A DNA stretch of 64,000 nucleotides from Henckelia pumila. Its lineage: Eukaryota > Streptophyta > Magnoliopsida > Lamiales > Gesneriaceae. A program made the position numbers and the translations under genes. Below the pieces are notes generated by a model, which saw nothing but the letters and a program-made list of their open reading frames with translations, had not been told where the DNA came from and ran no database searches. The stretch covers positions 4,464,001-4,528,000 of the forward strand of contig NW_027331833.1 of NCBI RefSeq assembly GCF_033568475.1. The letters are read 5' to 3'. Of this stretch, positions 43,885 to 56,705 are shown one piece after another (the stretch's first letter is position 1; every line of letters begins with the position of its first letter).

Positions 43885-46800
43885 ATGAGAGCTCTTAGAC
43901 GAAGTCAGACTTCTTCATCTTCAAAATCTTCGCCACAATCATCATCCTCAAATTCGTCATTGTCTTCACCGTCATCTTCGTCGTCGTGGAACCATTTGAG
44001 ATCGGTTCTATTCATAGTAGCTTCAACCTCACCAGCTAATTGTTCTTCTTCTTCCTCTTCTGATCGGTTAGTCTCTCTATTTCTTTTTCTAAGATTACTT
44101 CCTGTTATCTGTTCAGTATTTTTTTAAAAAATCTATTTCAGGCTTTGGAACTTAGTTTCGCTTATTTAAGTTCGGATCTTGAGGTCAATTCTTTATTTCA
44201 AACAAATCTTTATCAGTTCGCCCTCGCCTTTTTCTTCTGATCAATCTATTAACCCTCTGTGGCCGGATCCATATTGAATAGTGTTTTTTTTTTGTTCTCG
44301 ATTTTGTCTTTGAGTGAATTTGGCGAGTAAAGTTGAAATTGTCTCGGTTGTGCTATAGCTGTCATATCTTACAGGCTTAAATGCACAAGGTTCTTGTATA
44401 TGAGACTAGGAAAACCAAGTGATGCTGACCCTAAGAATTTTGTCTTGAAATGTCCGTTTTAGCTTTTGTGTTACCTGATAAGCCAGGGAAATGATTGTAT
44501 AGGTTTGTTTCTAGTCTTAAAGGCTTCCTTGCCCAACCTCCACCTTCTATGTTTTGTCATTTCTGTCAAGTTTAGACCTTTCCAAAGTGCTATATATCAT
44601 TTGAAATAGAGGAAATATTTATGTAATGTTAGCTCATTCTTTAGACGTGAATCAGAATTTTTTTGTAAATACTCACAAAAGAAGTTTTCGAGTTGGGAAC
44701 TAGGTTCACCGTTTACTAGATATTTTGTAAATACTCACAATTTCCCTTTTAATGCAACAAGCATTTAAGTAAAAGGTGTTCCGGGTAAAATCATTAAGAT
44801 TCTAGTTGTCTCACATTTTTAATGAGGATCACAGCTATGTGTTTCAACCTATCACAACATTTTCTGTTTGTTCTATAATGTGTGCCAGCAAATCTCCATT
44901 TCCAAGTTTCAGTCATATGAGCCCGCTTTGCTAATTTCGTTCTCTTAATAAATTTTTTAAGGACCATGTGGAGTAGTTGTCTTTATAAAATGAAATGAAA
45001 AACATATCTTTGGTTTGGGTGATTGAACATTAGCGCTGCACATCTTATTGCGTACTGAAGCCTATCCTAGACACCTGTGTTTGTGTTGGTGGCCAAATCA
45101 TCTCTTGCAAGTTTTGACATTTTAAAGATGCTATTTGGGAAAGGATTGCCTCCGCTAAAAAGTTACTAGAATGTGTGCTGAAGTAGCTTTCTCGTTTTAT
45201 ATGATATTGTAGAAAACTGTATTGCCATGATTGTGACTCTTGTTATTCTGTGAGAATAGTTTATCAGTCATTTTCAACTAAATAGTTTCGTTCCATCATC
45301 CATTGCAGCGGTCGTCTCAAGTCCCCATGGTCTCGAAGAAAAAGGAAACACGTACTCTTACCTCATCAGTGGAGAAATTTATTCACTCCAGATGGAAAAC
45401 TTCGTGACAATGGAGTTAAACTTCTGAAGAAAGTCCGCAGTGGAGTGAGTTTCACTTTTATGTAGCTTCAAGTTTTCTTGGCTCTTATATTAATTTAAGT
45501 GTCTTCTCTATGGAGTGACTGAATAATTGTGGCTGGAAAAAAATTATTTGAATTCACTTGTTTTACTGTATTCTTTAGGGTGTTGATCCAAGTATAAGGG
45601 CAGAGGTTTGGCCATTTCTTCTTGGCGTGTAAGTTTTTGTATCTTTTGGAATATGAGCCTGATTGAACTTTATGTGCCTAACTTTGCATTCAGAACTGTT
45701 ATAGAATTTTCCTGTAGACGCTAAAGCATTTTTGACATGGAGATCATCGCAAGATTCTTCCGACCAGAGCATTGTAACATTTCTGATTTTCATCCTTGCT
45801 TGCAACAGATTAGTTCCATCATTACTCATAATTATTGTCCCTCCATAAGTTCCTCCTCTTTCAGACCTTTCATTTTTAGTTCCTCTTGCTGTCTTCATTT
45901 TTTACTATTTATATGTTCGTTTACGGGCAGTATATGTGGTCTCTGCTTTCCTTGATCACATGTTTATAAAAGTACCCTATGCAAAAATAAATTCTGGTTT
46001 TTCTTGACTTGTTTTCTTTTTCTATGGCAGATATGACCTATCCAGTTCCAAAGAAGAAAGAGATGTCACTAGAACACAAAAAAGGTACTGTCACAAACTT
46101 AGGCAATGTTTGTTTCCATTTTCTAGAAAATGTTTCATTCTTCCAAAATGCAAAACCTATATTACATTCTTTATTTCAATTTTCTGAAATGTTTCATTCT
46201 TCCAAAATGCAAAACCTATATTACATTCTTTACTTCAATTTTCTGAAAATACATTTTAATCTCGAAATAGGATCGTTGATTTTGATTTGACATCCCATTG
46301 TTACCCTAAAAACTGTTATATCATACTTTATTCAATATAGTATATTATTAAATTTTGAAATATGTCATATACCAATAAAAATAACTCAATGTATATAATG
46401 TGACATCACCAACCTCACAAATTCTTACATAGTATGGTATTTCTGGTAAGAAAAGACATTGCTAAACATTTCCTTAGTTCCATTCTTTCCCATCGCAATC
46501 CTTCCCCATAGAGTACTGTTATCATTTGTTTGCGTGCTTTTACTTTTGGTTGTCTGATATTTTTGGTGTAAACTTATCCCTCTTTGACAATGTATTGGCA
46601 TATGCTTGCAGAAAGGAATATGATAACTTAAGAAGACAATGTCGACAATATCTTAAACATAACAAAGAACTTCTGAAGCTAAACGGAAGTGGTGAAACTA
46701 GCAATGGAGAAGGTGGAACTCACACTGAAGACATGGATTCTCCTGATTCCGAAGATGTTGTGAGTGCCAGAGAATCCCTTTCTAGCGAGGAAGGGTTCCC

Positions 46801-47851
46801 ATATAATGAGGAATCGGAACAGACTCCTGGAACAAAGATGGATGGATATACTGGTTCTAAACCAATTACTGATTCAAATCTTGCCTCTGAGTCCGAATCC
46901 TCAGACTCTGACTCGTCAGATGATCCTGAAGTGAGCGAAACTTTCAATTTAACAGAAAGTATGGAGGAGAATGATAGTGACATGCCATCAAAGGAGGACT
47001 TGTCCCCGTCAAAAATGGAAGTTCAGTCAAAACTTTGCAGTTCGGAAGATTTTTCCACCTGGCAGCGAATTATACGTCTTGATGCAATTCGAGCTAATGG
47101 AGAATGGATAGCATATTCCCCAGTTCTGGCAAGTGTATCAGAAATCAAAGCACGTCGTTCGGCTGAGGTGGTGGGTTTGAAGGATTACGATCACCTCGAT
47201 CCTGCCAGAATCTTCCATGCTTCCCGTTTAGTTGCCATTCTTGAAGCCTATGCACTGTATGACCCTGAAATTGGTTATTGCCAGGGAATGAGTGATCTAC
47301 TGTCTCCCATAATCTCGGTTATAGCAGACGACCACATAGCTTTCTGGTGTTTCGTGGGTTTCATGAAGAAGGCCCGTCACAATTTCAGGCTTGATGAAGT
47401 GGGAATCAGAAGGCAGCTGAGCATTGTTTCTAAAATCATCAAATACAAGGACTCGCATCTTTACAGGCACTTGGAGAAACTTCAGGCTGAGGATTGCTTT
47501 TTTGTGTACAGAATGGTGGTTGTACTTTTCCGAAGGGAACTAACTTTTGAGCAAACCATGTGCCTTTGGGAGGTGATGTGGGCTGATCAGGCTGCCATTA
47601 GGGCCGGAATCGGGAAAACAGCGTGGAGCAGAATAAGGCAACGTGCCCCACCAACCGACGATCTATTGCTTTACGCGATTGCAGCTTCTGTGTTACAAAG
47701 GAGGAAACAGATCATAGAGAAGTATAGCAGTATGGATGAGATTTTAAGGGAGTGCAACGCGATGGCTGGGCATCTCAATGTATGGAAGCTACTCGACGAT
47801 GCACATGATTTGGTGGTAATACTCAATGACAAACTGGAGACGTCTTTATGA
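43885..47851 (+). CDS. TBC-domain Rab GTPase-activating protein (five exons)
   Basis: A Ypt/Rab-GAP of the gyp1p superfamily, which speeds GTP hydrolysis by Rab GTPases and so controls membrane traffic. Exons 43885-44066, 45309-45444, 45579-45628, 46031-46084 and 46612-47851 join in frame over GT-AG introns to 553 residues. The first exon encodes a Ser-rich N-terminus starting MRALRRSQTSSSS; next come KSPWSRRKRKH, WRNLFTPDGKL and GVDPSIRAEVWPFLLGVYDL. An acidic Ser/Asp-rich insert (about 46700-47030) splits the TBC domain. Both catalytic fingers are present: IRLDAIR (about 47072) and GYCQG (about 47273). Plant relatives have this layout and the same first-exon style, which is why I prefer 43885 over the upstream ATG at 43532. 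Confidence 0.88.
46131..46248 (+). repeat. 59-bp tandem duplication in RabGAP intron 4
   Basis: Two nearly identical units starting TGTTTCATTCTTCCAAAATG at 46131 and 46190 lie in the intron between 46084 and 46612. They do not touch the splice sites. Confidence 0.85.
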
Positions 47852-50027
47852 TATATACATAAATGGGATAAGATAAAAGTCGGTCATCTTATTTGTTCCT
47901 CGGTCACCGCGGAGCTTATTTTGTCCAAGAAAAAAGATCTCCCTTTCTCGTCAAATGCAAATTTGTGACAGAGAAAAGTCTTTTTATGATGTGTTTTAAT
48001 AGCGAAGCTCTAATGTGAGGCTGTGGAGGCTCTTGTATTACTAAAGGATATTTCCATCTTCAAAAAGACTATGATCTGTCTGTATTTTAATACTAATGGA
48101 TTCTATACTGCCAAAGATGCGGCCAATCCAAATACTGACTCTCTCAAATTAGACTTCGCTCTTGCACAATGCCTGCTTTCTGGTTGAATTTAGCATTCTC
48201 GGGTTCTCCCACTGAAATATGGTGGACTATTTTTCGATCTTAACATATGTAGTATTCCACAAGTTTGGGCTCTTTCATTGAAACACAGATAATCTACATA
48301 TGTATCTGATTTAGCGATTGGACGATCCTATCGGTCTTATATTTGCTCAATAATGTGGGAATGTTGCCCTACTAGGGAACCCTGCATAATGTTCTCTTTG
48401 AAAGGGTAATAGCCTGTTATTCAAATTCCATTTGGGTGGAATTGACGTTTGGCTTTTAAAATAATCAAGCGGCTAGAAAGACTACGCGTCAAGAAATTTA
48501 TATAAGCAATTGAAAATTAATCGAAAGACTAACAAAGATTTGTAATACAAGCACAAGGCCAAATTAGCTTTCATGTCTAAGGTAGTATTTATGAATGCTT
48601 CTAGAAAATATTTTTGAGTTTTTTTTCCAGAAAATTTGAATATGAAATAGTGTAGGTTTTTTTTTTTTTTTTGGGTGACGTGAGAACCTGCAGTCGCTAT
48701 CTTTGATGTGTACTAGATAAACCCTCGGACTAACGCAATAGCCTGTAAACTATGTTAGTCATAGGTTGGTTTTTGGTCAAGTCTCAAGTGTCTTACGGTC
48801 AGGCCAATTACGTATTTCTTGAAAATTGGACATCTCAAATAATACAAAACGTTAGTATTTATTTTAATTAATAAGAGAGATCCAAATATATGTAATCAAA
48901 TAATAAGACATAATAGATGGTCTACATGATCATTTGAATGATATTAGTTAGTGTTTGTAACTTCTAAAAATTTGTTAAAAAACCAATGATCAATTATTTT
49001 TAGAAGTTGCAAATAGCTAAACACTACCTAAGATTACCATTTGGCGGGAGAAAAAGTTTTTATTAATTTTTTTTTTTTAAGCAAAGTTTATTCAGTTCTA
49101 ATTGAATAAATTTCTTTTTTTTTTATCTATGTTGATATTGATTTGATCTAAAATCATATGTATATACTAGCCGCACTGTGTAATGTTATATACAAATATT
49201 ATGTTCTGTGTGTATATAATATAAATTTATACTTTTTCAAGTATTTGATTTGATTTTTTTATTTTCACAATTTGATAATTTTGTGGGGTTTTTTTTAAAA
49301 AAATAACAAATTAAAAGTGAGCATACCAAGAAACCATTAAGATGTTCTTGCTTTATATTATACTAGCATATTTGTACACACGATGTGTGTGACGAAAGTT
49401 TTTTTATACTTAATTTTAATAAAAAAAATCTAATAAATTTATAGCAGTAAAAATAATTTTTTTTTGTTAAGAATGATAACCATAAGTAGTTAAAACATCA
49501 TTTCTTCTATTAGGTATTTCCTATTCCATTAGTTTTTTCAAATAATTACGAATTTGAAAATAGTTAAATAAAATGATTGTATTATATATTAAATAAAAAT
49601 AATTAAATAAAAAAGAAAAAAAAAAGAAATAGAGATAGTAGAGAAAAACAGTTTTAGTGTGTGTGTGTTTTAAATATTTTTTAATATTTTGGCATACCAA
49701 GAGACCAACTAAGAGTCTCTTGCATAATAATAGGAATAATAATAGGAATATATGTTATATATAATATAGATATATACACAAATTGGGTCGCCTCGGACTT
49801 GGGCTTGAGGACTAGACCTCTAGGCCTCACTTTAGGTGCGATCCAACTATAACCCAATGATCGCACACTTCATAACAGCCCCACATTTGGCAGGAAAGGT
49901 ATTTTAGAACTTCATAAAACTCAAAGTTCAATATGCCACGAAAGGAGGTTGATTTTGCATTTTTGAATGACTACATGTACTCTGAAAACAAAGAAACCAT
50001 CACAATGTAAACTTTAATTTTAGACAA
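47852..50027. other. RabGAP 3' UTR and AT-rich intergenic DNA
   Basis: The first few hundred bases are likely 3' UTR. At 48657-48835 a poly-T run is followed by GGGTGACGTGAGAACCTGCAG and related motifs; on the minus strand this would be a SINE-like unit ending in poly-A, with low confidence. The remainder is AT-rich without coding potential. The last ~100 bases are probably the 3' UTR of the cytochrome b5 gene. Confidence 0.5.
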
Positions 50028-51929
50028 TTATTTCTCTTTGGTGTAGAGCCTAACAGCAAAGGCCAATCCCAAGATTAATAGAGGCACCAGGAACTGCAAG
50101 ATCTTAATCACAAACTCGGGAGTCTTGTCTTGATTGTATTTGGCATCTTGTGGTGGAATGTAGGTGCGTTTCCGAGGAACAGTTGACATGTCTATCTCCC
50201 CAATCAAATATTTGTCCATCATTTCCCTAGCAGAATCACTGTGGCCAACATCTTCAAAGTCATCCGTAGCATCTTTTCCTGCAAGTTGCCAACAAATTCA
50301 GGCGTCAAATCTTTAGCACGAGCCTGCATTTACGCACGTTATCCATCATTGAAGTGGAACGGTATAGTGAAGAGGAATCCAGTCTAGGATCATTCCACAT
50401 TACCCGTTGCTGACAGCAGAACTTCATCGCCACCAGGATGATCTTCCATGAATGGTGTTACATCATAAACCTGAAAAATAACCAACATTATGTGAGGGTT
50501 GCAACTGTAGGCATTAGAAGGAGAGGTGGGGCAGCATTCGGCAAGAAATTCCTTACAAAAGGGCCAAAGGCAAACAAAAGAAATACATAGAAGAAAACCC
50601 ACACAACAAAAAGGATCAGGTAACCAGGATTGTACACTTTTTCCGTTCCCAGAGTCCTATATACTTCATGCATGAACATCATTTGAGATTCAATCATAAA
50701 AAGGTGAATCTGCTAAACGGAGAAACCACTTGCATTGCACCCACAATCGATTGCTTGTTAGACCATAGGCGGAGAAAAAAGCATACCTTGATATACTAGC
50801 CTTCTGGGTAGGACACTCAAGTTTATGAGCCACTTTATAATCATTTGTGGACTCTATGTGAGATGCACATTATTGTCCACACCTCGAAAAAAATGTACAT
50901 GGACTGACGTTTATGTGAGATACACAGCATTGTCCGCACCTTGAAAAAACAAGGTTCATGACAGCATATTCTGGATGACTTCCTACAGGCTGTGAATACC
51001 CAGCATAAGGACCTTAATCAATCATGTAATAGATTCATCATCCACACTAACTCAATTATAACCTCTTCCAAGCTCGTTCTTTCTGTCACGTCGATTCTTA
51101 ACTAAAACACCACTGTTCTCGGCCGTGACCAAATACAAAAAAATCTACCCTTCTAAAAGGGATAACCCCCACTCTTACTAGCTGCTCTACCATTATTTCC
51201 AGAGCCAATGGGGAACATCAACCACTGTTCTAGACTTATTGCGGATTTTGACAATGAAAAGGTTCATGGTCACAATGATAAGAAATAACTTTCCGGGGTG
51301 TTTTCACCAAAAGGTTTAAAATTTTGAAGAGACGCTCATCTTTAGATCCAGAACCTCAAAAACTGAGCAGAATAAATCTCAATACACATGTACACGTCTT
51401 CGATTGCCAGGCAGAACAAGTTGATGATTGATCCAGTATAAACCAGGACAAAATAGCATTTAAATTACTGAGCATCCAAATGAATAATATCTGTCCCCTC
51501 TGACATACCGGAAACTCTAATATCGAAAGTGCAAACAAAAATCATGTCAAATTTTCAAGTGCTCCCCGACCCTGGTGGATTTGGTGAAATATTCATGATA
51601 TGTAAAGAACAATACAAACCAGAAAGAGATCTCCATAATACTCAGCTCATGTATTAATACCTTTATGAACATATTCCAAGCCATAAGCAACTAAAAAAGT
51701 AGAGTAAACATATAAAAGAAAGTCACATATAAAGCTCATAAAAAATTAGCATTTCAATTCAAAATTCGAAAGATTTTTTTTCTCTCAGTTCTAATTGGAG
51801 AAAAATCAAATAGCATAAATCACGACGAGGAAGAAATCGAACCTTTCCACTTATGATAATCCAGCAATCCTTATGCTTGTTATGCCCCGCAACCTCCTCA
51901 AATGCGTGAACTTTCGGATCGGACGCCAT
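50028..51929 (-). CDS. CB5: Cytochrome b5, tail-anchored (three exons)
   Basis: A small heme protein on the ER surface that passes electrons to desaturases, hydroxylases and P450s. On the minus strand, exons 51843-51929, 50404-50470 and 50028-50278 join in frame over GT-AG introns to 134 residues, the usual plant length. It starts [17 protein letters not shown]. The two axial heme histidines are visible in EDHPGGDE and DVGHSD. A C-terminal hydrophobic segment ([17 protein letters not shown]) followed by a short basic tail, RLYTKEK, is the classical tail anchor for the ER. Intron 1 is long (about 1.37 kb); intron 2 is about 125 bp. It is convergent with the RabGAP gene. Confidence 0.95.
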
Positions 51930-52909
51930 TTCCCTAGCTGCATAAAAAAGTGCGAAATTACGCGAATAAAAGACAAATTAACCAACATCAACACAAAGAT
52001 TCGAAGCTACTGTTCACAGTAAGTATTCGATGAAATCATGAAAATTGGTGGCATACGATACTAGTCCAAGGAAATCAGCAAAACTTCTATGACCGTGCGT
52101 GCAATTTGCAAATAGAAAGAAATAAATTTTATATCCATTTATTTATTGTCAAAAGTAACATTTTTTTAATTTTGTCTGTTTCTTTCTATAACTCACTCAA
52201 TAAATTAATTAATTAAGAGAGATTTTACTACACTTTATTTGCAAAATTCAAAAAGTTTGTTTAAAATGTATTTTGAATATACACAATATTTTCTACAATT
52301 ACATAAAATTTAATTGATACGAAAGTATTCATATCTTTTAATATGTGACTCGTATTATTGTATTAGATGCAATGAATCCCCTTTTACACTTTTTGATACT
52401 CCAAATATGAGAATTGATTTAAATGAATAGTTGACTTCATGCCCTTTTTCTAAAATAAGAAAAAAGTATTCAGTTGGATTTGTCCATGTATAAACTATTT
52501 TTGGAACCAATTCGTGTAAAGTTGAACAGGATTTTTTTTTTTTTTAAATAATGTGAATTGGTTTGTCAAATTGCAGTAATTGGTTTAATCTATTCATACC
52601 AATGTGAGGAAAGTGAAAACTAATTCACAATATCTAATTAATACATAATCTTACTCAATAAATTAAAGCAGTGTGATACTATTTTTAGAAGTTATAAACA
52701 CTACCTAAGAAAAATTCACGAAAGGCTTTATTCATACTAAATGTAATTAGAAAACAAATTATCAAAGACTCGAACCAATCGACGAGATCTCCCAAAAATG
52801 TAAAATAAAATCAATAACAAATAAAATCCTAATGAAATAATAATCTTGTTTGAAAAATTCTGAACATAATCATTTCATGTCAAATTGGAGTAGGATTTTT
52901 GCAACTTTC
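51930..52909. other. Upstream region of cytochrome b5 and AT-rich intergenic DNA
   Basis: The first bases upstream of the minus-strand ATG are the likely leader and promoter. The remainder is AT-rich; no feature is recognised. Confidence 0.5.
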
Positions 52910-55152
52910 TTATTGTACCTAGTAGAACCACACGTAGAGCAAGGACGTTTTAAAGATATTTCACCCGTGGATTCCACATGGTCTTCTCACAAATGGAGGT
53001 AAGATAATCCTCTCTTGAACTTCACTTGGAATCAACCAATCTATCTCATTATCTAAGAGATGAATTGGGCCAGCACAGGAGGTTCTCCAACATGTAGTTT
53101 TGTAGTATTCGGAACACAAACTATAAATCGAAATCCTCTTGACCTTGCAGCTATAAGTGCACGTTTACATAGAATATGTCAAATTTCTTGCATGAACGTG
53201 TCATTTGTGTAATATTCAAAACATCCATGTTAATTGTATCTGGACCAACTTGAAACTCGTAAGATGCTATAGGATTCACCTTGAAAATTGAGTAAGCGTT
53301 GCGTAAAATTTCTTCAAACTTTGTGGTCAACTGGCTCGTGCATGATTCTGCTCCTGTACAACTCTTATAAAACTATCTTTGCATAATTGAATATATATTT
53401 TTAATCAAAGCAGTGATTGGATAATCTATTCGGGATATATATTTTTTATCAAAGCAATGATTGGATAATCTCTTTGGGATTTAAACATAGAATACATAGA
53501 CTCGGCACTATTTGATGTCATAATATTGTAGCGTTTTCCTTTAAAGTGAGCTTTTGACCAAGAATCATAACATGTATCCGCCAAGTATTTTTCGTGTTTC
53601 ATATTCTTTCTCCATGCATATTTTTGCAATGCAACTTTTAAACTTAGACATCCGATAAGCTTATGTTGCAGATTTGAACAAAGGTATGAGACTTTTTGTA
53701 TGAAACATCACTTTAATATTTTGCTCCATGTGACACATACAAAAGCCGTGATGAGATTCTGGAAATATCATTTTTATGGCTTTAGCAATATTCTTGTGCC
53801 TATCAAATATAAATACCAATTGGTTGAGTCACCAATTTGTTCTTTCAACTTTGACATAAACCATGATCATGATGAATCATTCTCAGAATCCACAATTCCC
53901 CAAGCAATAGGATAAATTTGTCCATTGGCATCTTGACATGTTGCAATAATTAACATTTCTCTGTATTTAGATTTCAAAAAAGTACATCAACACATATAAC
54001 AGGTCTCATTGATGAATGAAAATCACGTATACATGGTCCTAAGGACAGGTAGAAGTACAAAAAGTGATTATTTATGTCTGTTTGAATACATGTAACTGTT
54101 CTATTATTATTCTTCTCCAATACATAACAATATGATGGTAAATTCTCATAACTATGTTCAGGAATAATTGAATATATATATATGTTTTTAATCAAAGCAG
54201 TGATTGGATAATCTCTTCGGGATATATATTTTTGATCAAAGCAGTGATTGGATAATCTCTTTGGGATTTTAACATAGAATACATCGACTTAGCACTATTT
54301 GATGTCATAATATTGTAGCGTTTTCCTTTAAAGTGAGCTCTTGACCAAGAATCATAACCTATATCCGCCAAGTATTTTTCGTGTTTTATATTCTTTCTCC
54401 ATGCATATTTCTGCAATGAAACTTTCAAACTTAGACATCCGATAAGCTTCTGTTGCAGATTTGAACAAAGGTATGAGACCTTTTGTATGAAACATCACTT
54501 TAAAATTTTGCTCGATGTGACACATACAAAAGCCGTGATGAGATTATGGAAATATCATTTTTATGGCTTTAGCAATATTCTTGTGCCTATCAAATATAAA
54601 TACCAATCGGTTGAGTCACTAATTTGTTCTTTCAACTTTGACATAAACCATGATCATGATGAATCATTCTCAGAATCCACAATTCCCCAAGCAATAGGAT
54701 AAATTTGCCCATTGACATCTGGACATGTTGCAATGATTAACATTCCTCTGTATTTAAATTTTAAAAAAGCACATCAACACATATAACAGGTCTCATTGAT
54801 GGATGAAAATCACGTATACTTGGTCCTAAGGACATGTAGAAATACAAAAAGTGATTATTCAGGTATGTTTGAATACCTGTAACTCTTCTATGATTACTCT
54901 TCTCCAAGACATAACAATATGATGGTAAATTCCCATAACTATGTTCAGGTGACCTCCAACAATAAGCTCAAGTGAATGCTCATTGGCCTTCAACTCCTTT
55001 TGATAACTCAAGTTAATATCGAATCCTCTACGTATATCACCTATGATGGTAGATGGATTATATTCTTGGTTAAGATGTTGCAACTTTGACATTATGTTCT
55101 TACCAATTGCCCAAATACTTGCTTTTCTATGTCCATCGTGTTGGAAATCCAA
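52910..55152 (-). pseudogene. Decayed Mutator-like (MULE) transposase, partly duplicated
   Basis: On the minus strand, fragments read in transposase order. An N-terminal part near 55150-54860 has NPSTIIGDIRRGFDINLSYQ. A DDE core piece has ICVDVLFFKSKYR and PIAWGIVDSEND. Next come a block with KGKRYNIMTSNSAESMYSM and YPIIALI (53426-53629 and again 54192-54428), and a C-terminal SWIM-like part with RSCKKFDIF (about 53190) and CSTCGSTRYNK (about 52915). Many stops and shifts interrupt it. The middle is present twice in tandem. No complete transposase or flanking inverted repeats are seen. Confidence 0.8.
53383..54950 (-). repeat. ~785-bp direct tandem duplication within the MULE remnant
   Basis: 53383-54165 and 54166-54950 align throughout, for example TGAAACATCACTTTAA at 53700 and 54487. 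Offset is about 787 bp with a few percent mismatches. The duplication includes the DDE-core fragment and the MTSNSAES block. Confidence 0.85.
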
Positions 55153-55260
55153 CGACTATGTATGTACAGATTTATATTTATGTGGAGACCCGGGTTTAAT
55201 AAACATAATAATAGTGCATAACCAAATCCAAAACATTTTTTTTTATAAAAATACCGATCT

Positions 55261-55322
55261 GGCGCAGCTGCGCTACATGTGACTAGCGCAGATGCGCTAC
55301 ATGGCTAGTGCATCTGCGTTAG
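55261..55322 (+). repeat. GCGCAGCTGCGC-type palindromes
   Basis: Three successive motifs, GCGCAGCTGCGCTACATG, GCGCAGATGCGCTACATG and GTGCATCTGCGTTAGGG, 20-25 bp apart, sit just before a gag fragment. The first is a perfect 12-bp palindrome. The design matches the palindrome clusters of the LTRs elsewhere in the window. Confidence 0.75.
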
Positions 55323-55344
55323 GGAATCTAAAGGTGCAAAGTTC

Positions 55345-55635
55345 ACTAACCTACTGAAGTTTGCACCGCATATCGCTGCAAGTGATGAAGCTCAAGCCGA
55401 TCAATTTATAAATGGCTTGAATCCAGATGTGTTCACTCTTGTAAACTCGAGAAGACCGAATACCTTTGCTGATGCTTTGAATCGTGCAAAAGGAGCTGAA
55501 TCAGGTATATTGAGGCAACGAGGAAAGTTATCTCCGCGATATATTGGGATGTATGAGATACTTGAGAAGATAGGCAATCTTGCTTATCGACTTGCATTAC
55601 CTATGTCTTTATCTGGAATCATGATGTCTTTCAAC
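55345..55635 (+). pseudogene. Chromovirus remnant with gag fused to integrase C-terminus
   Basis: 55345-55505 encodes a gag piece (HIAASDEAQADQFINGLNPD, NRAKGAESG). From about 55510 the sequence is the integrase C-terminal domain (RGKLSPRYIGMYEILEKIGN). Protease, RT, RNase H and the integrase core are missing between them, so this is an internally deleted element or a deletion scar. Confidence 0.75.
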
Positions 55636-56169
55636 GACAAAAATAAATTAGAAACGAACAAATTACGACATTAACAAGAACATAACCCAAGAATTTGAGG
55701 ATAAAAGGGTTAGCATATGAGATAAGAAAATAGACTCAATAACATGCAAACAACAAAGAAGAATTCAAAAAAATTCTTCAAATGGCTTCAAATTCACAAG
55801 AGCATTATGTTGCAAACCTTTTCTCGATTTTGGATCCGTAGGAACTTTTATCAAAAGCTTCTGCATATCAACTCCCGAATTTTTCTTTGCCTTTTTGGGT
55901 TGAGGATAATTCTTCATCGTTCAAGCTCTTGATCATCTACAATTTGGGGAATGCATAGTTGATAGTCACCGTTATTTTCTTCCATTGCTAGAAAAAATAT
56001 CTAATTATACGAAATGAATTGAGATTTTTTTGTTAAGTGTTCTCAGTTTTGTCATTGAGTTTAAAAACAAATAACTTTTGTTAATCGCAATATATAATGT
56101 GAATCACAACCTCTGAAGTTAAAAGTACTTGAATACTGAGTATAAAAATATGAACCCTTTATCAAGAAG
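55636..56169. other. Unassigned AT-rich DNA
   Basis: No domain, RNA gene or repeat is recognised; short frames are without similarity that I can see. Confidence 0.5.
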
Positions 56170-56211
56170 TGTTTGCAACCACGAAAATTTAAGAACCAAA
56201 TTATTTTTTTA

Positions 56212-56390
56212 TTAAATGTAAATAATTTGGGAATATTTGATTTAATCCGAATTTATTAATTTTAATCCGAGTATATTTAATATGGAAATATTTAGAGTTT
56301 CGATTTAAATTCTAATACTCTTAAATTAAATATACTCGGATTAAAATTAATAAATTCGGATTAAATCAAATAATCTCGGGCCTTACATTT
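56212..56390 (-). repeat. LTR 5' end with a 47-bp perfect inverted repeat (element C family)
   Basis: On the minus strand the sequence reads GGGGGAGAAATG, TGTAAGGCCCGAGATTATT and onward, matching the element C LTR start at 38764. Within it 56234-56280 and 56326-56372 are perfect reverse complements separated by 45 bp. Confidence 0.8.
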
Positions 56391-56705
56391 CTCCCCCACT
56401 AAGACATGAGTTCGTCCTCGAATTCATAAACAGTCTAGATATGCAGTTGGTATACTCATAAGAATAAAGAATAACAGAAAACGGAATAAGAATTCACATC
56501 AGTGGAATAGATAAGGAAATCTCTGCCTCATGTCTTCTTCAACTTCTCAGGTCGCTTCTTCAACTCCGTGTCGACTCCATTGAATCTTCACCAATGGAAT
56601 GGTCTTTGTTCGGAGTTGCTTTTCCTTTTTATCGAGTACCTGAATCGGCTGTTCAAAATAGCAAAGAGTTTCATCTAACTCAGCTTCATAAGGTTGCAAG
56701 ATATG
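56391..56705 (-). pseudogene. Chromodomain-like tail of a minus-strand chromovirus
   Basis: Minus-strand translation from 56705 gives LQPYEAELDETL, QVLDKKEKQLRTKTIPLV and QWSRHGVEEAT followed by a TGA where a tryptophan is expected, then a stop near 56510. It is a close relative of the tail of element C at 38470-38665. The intervening 56391-56510 is 3' UTR and polypurine tract. Confidence 0.75.

Noticed and set aside
48657..48835. Possible SINE with poly-A on the minus strand
   Set aside because: No convincing A and B boxes or target duplication could be defined, so it is only mentioned within the intergenic entry.
50488..50697. A hydrophobic 69-codon minus-strand frame next to cytochrome b5 exon 2
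   Set aside because: It lies within intron 1 of cytochrome b5, ends just before the acceptor, and cannot join the heme domain in frame. Its hydrophobicity is probably due to T-rich intron sequence, although an alternative exon is not excluded.
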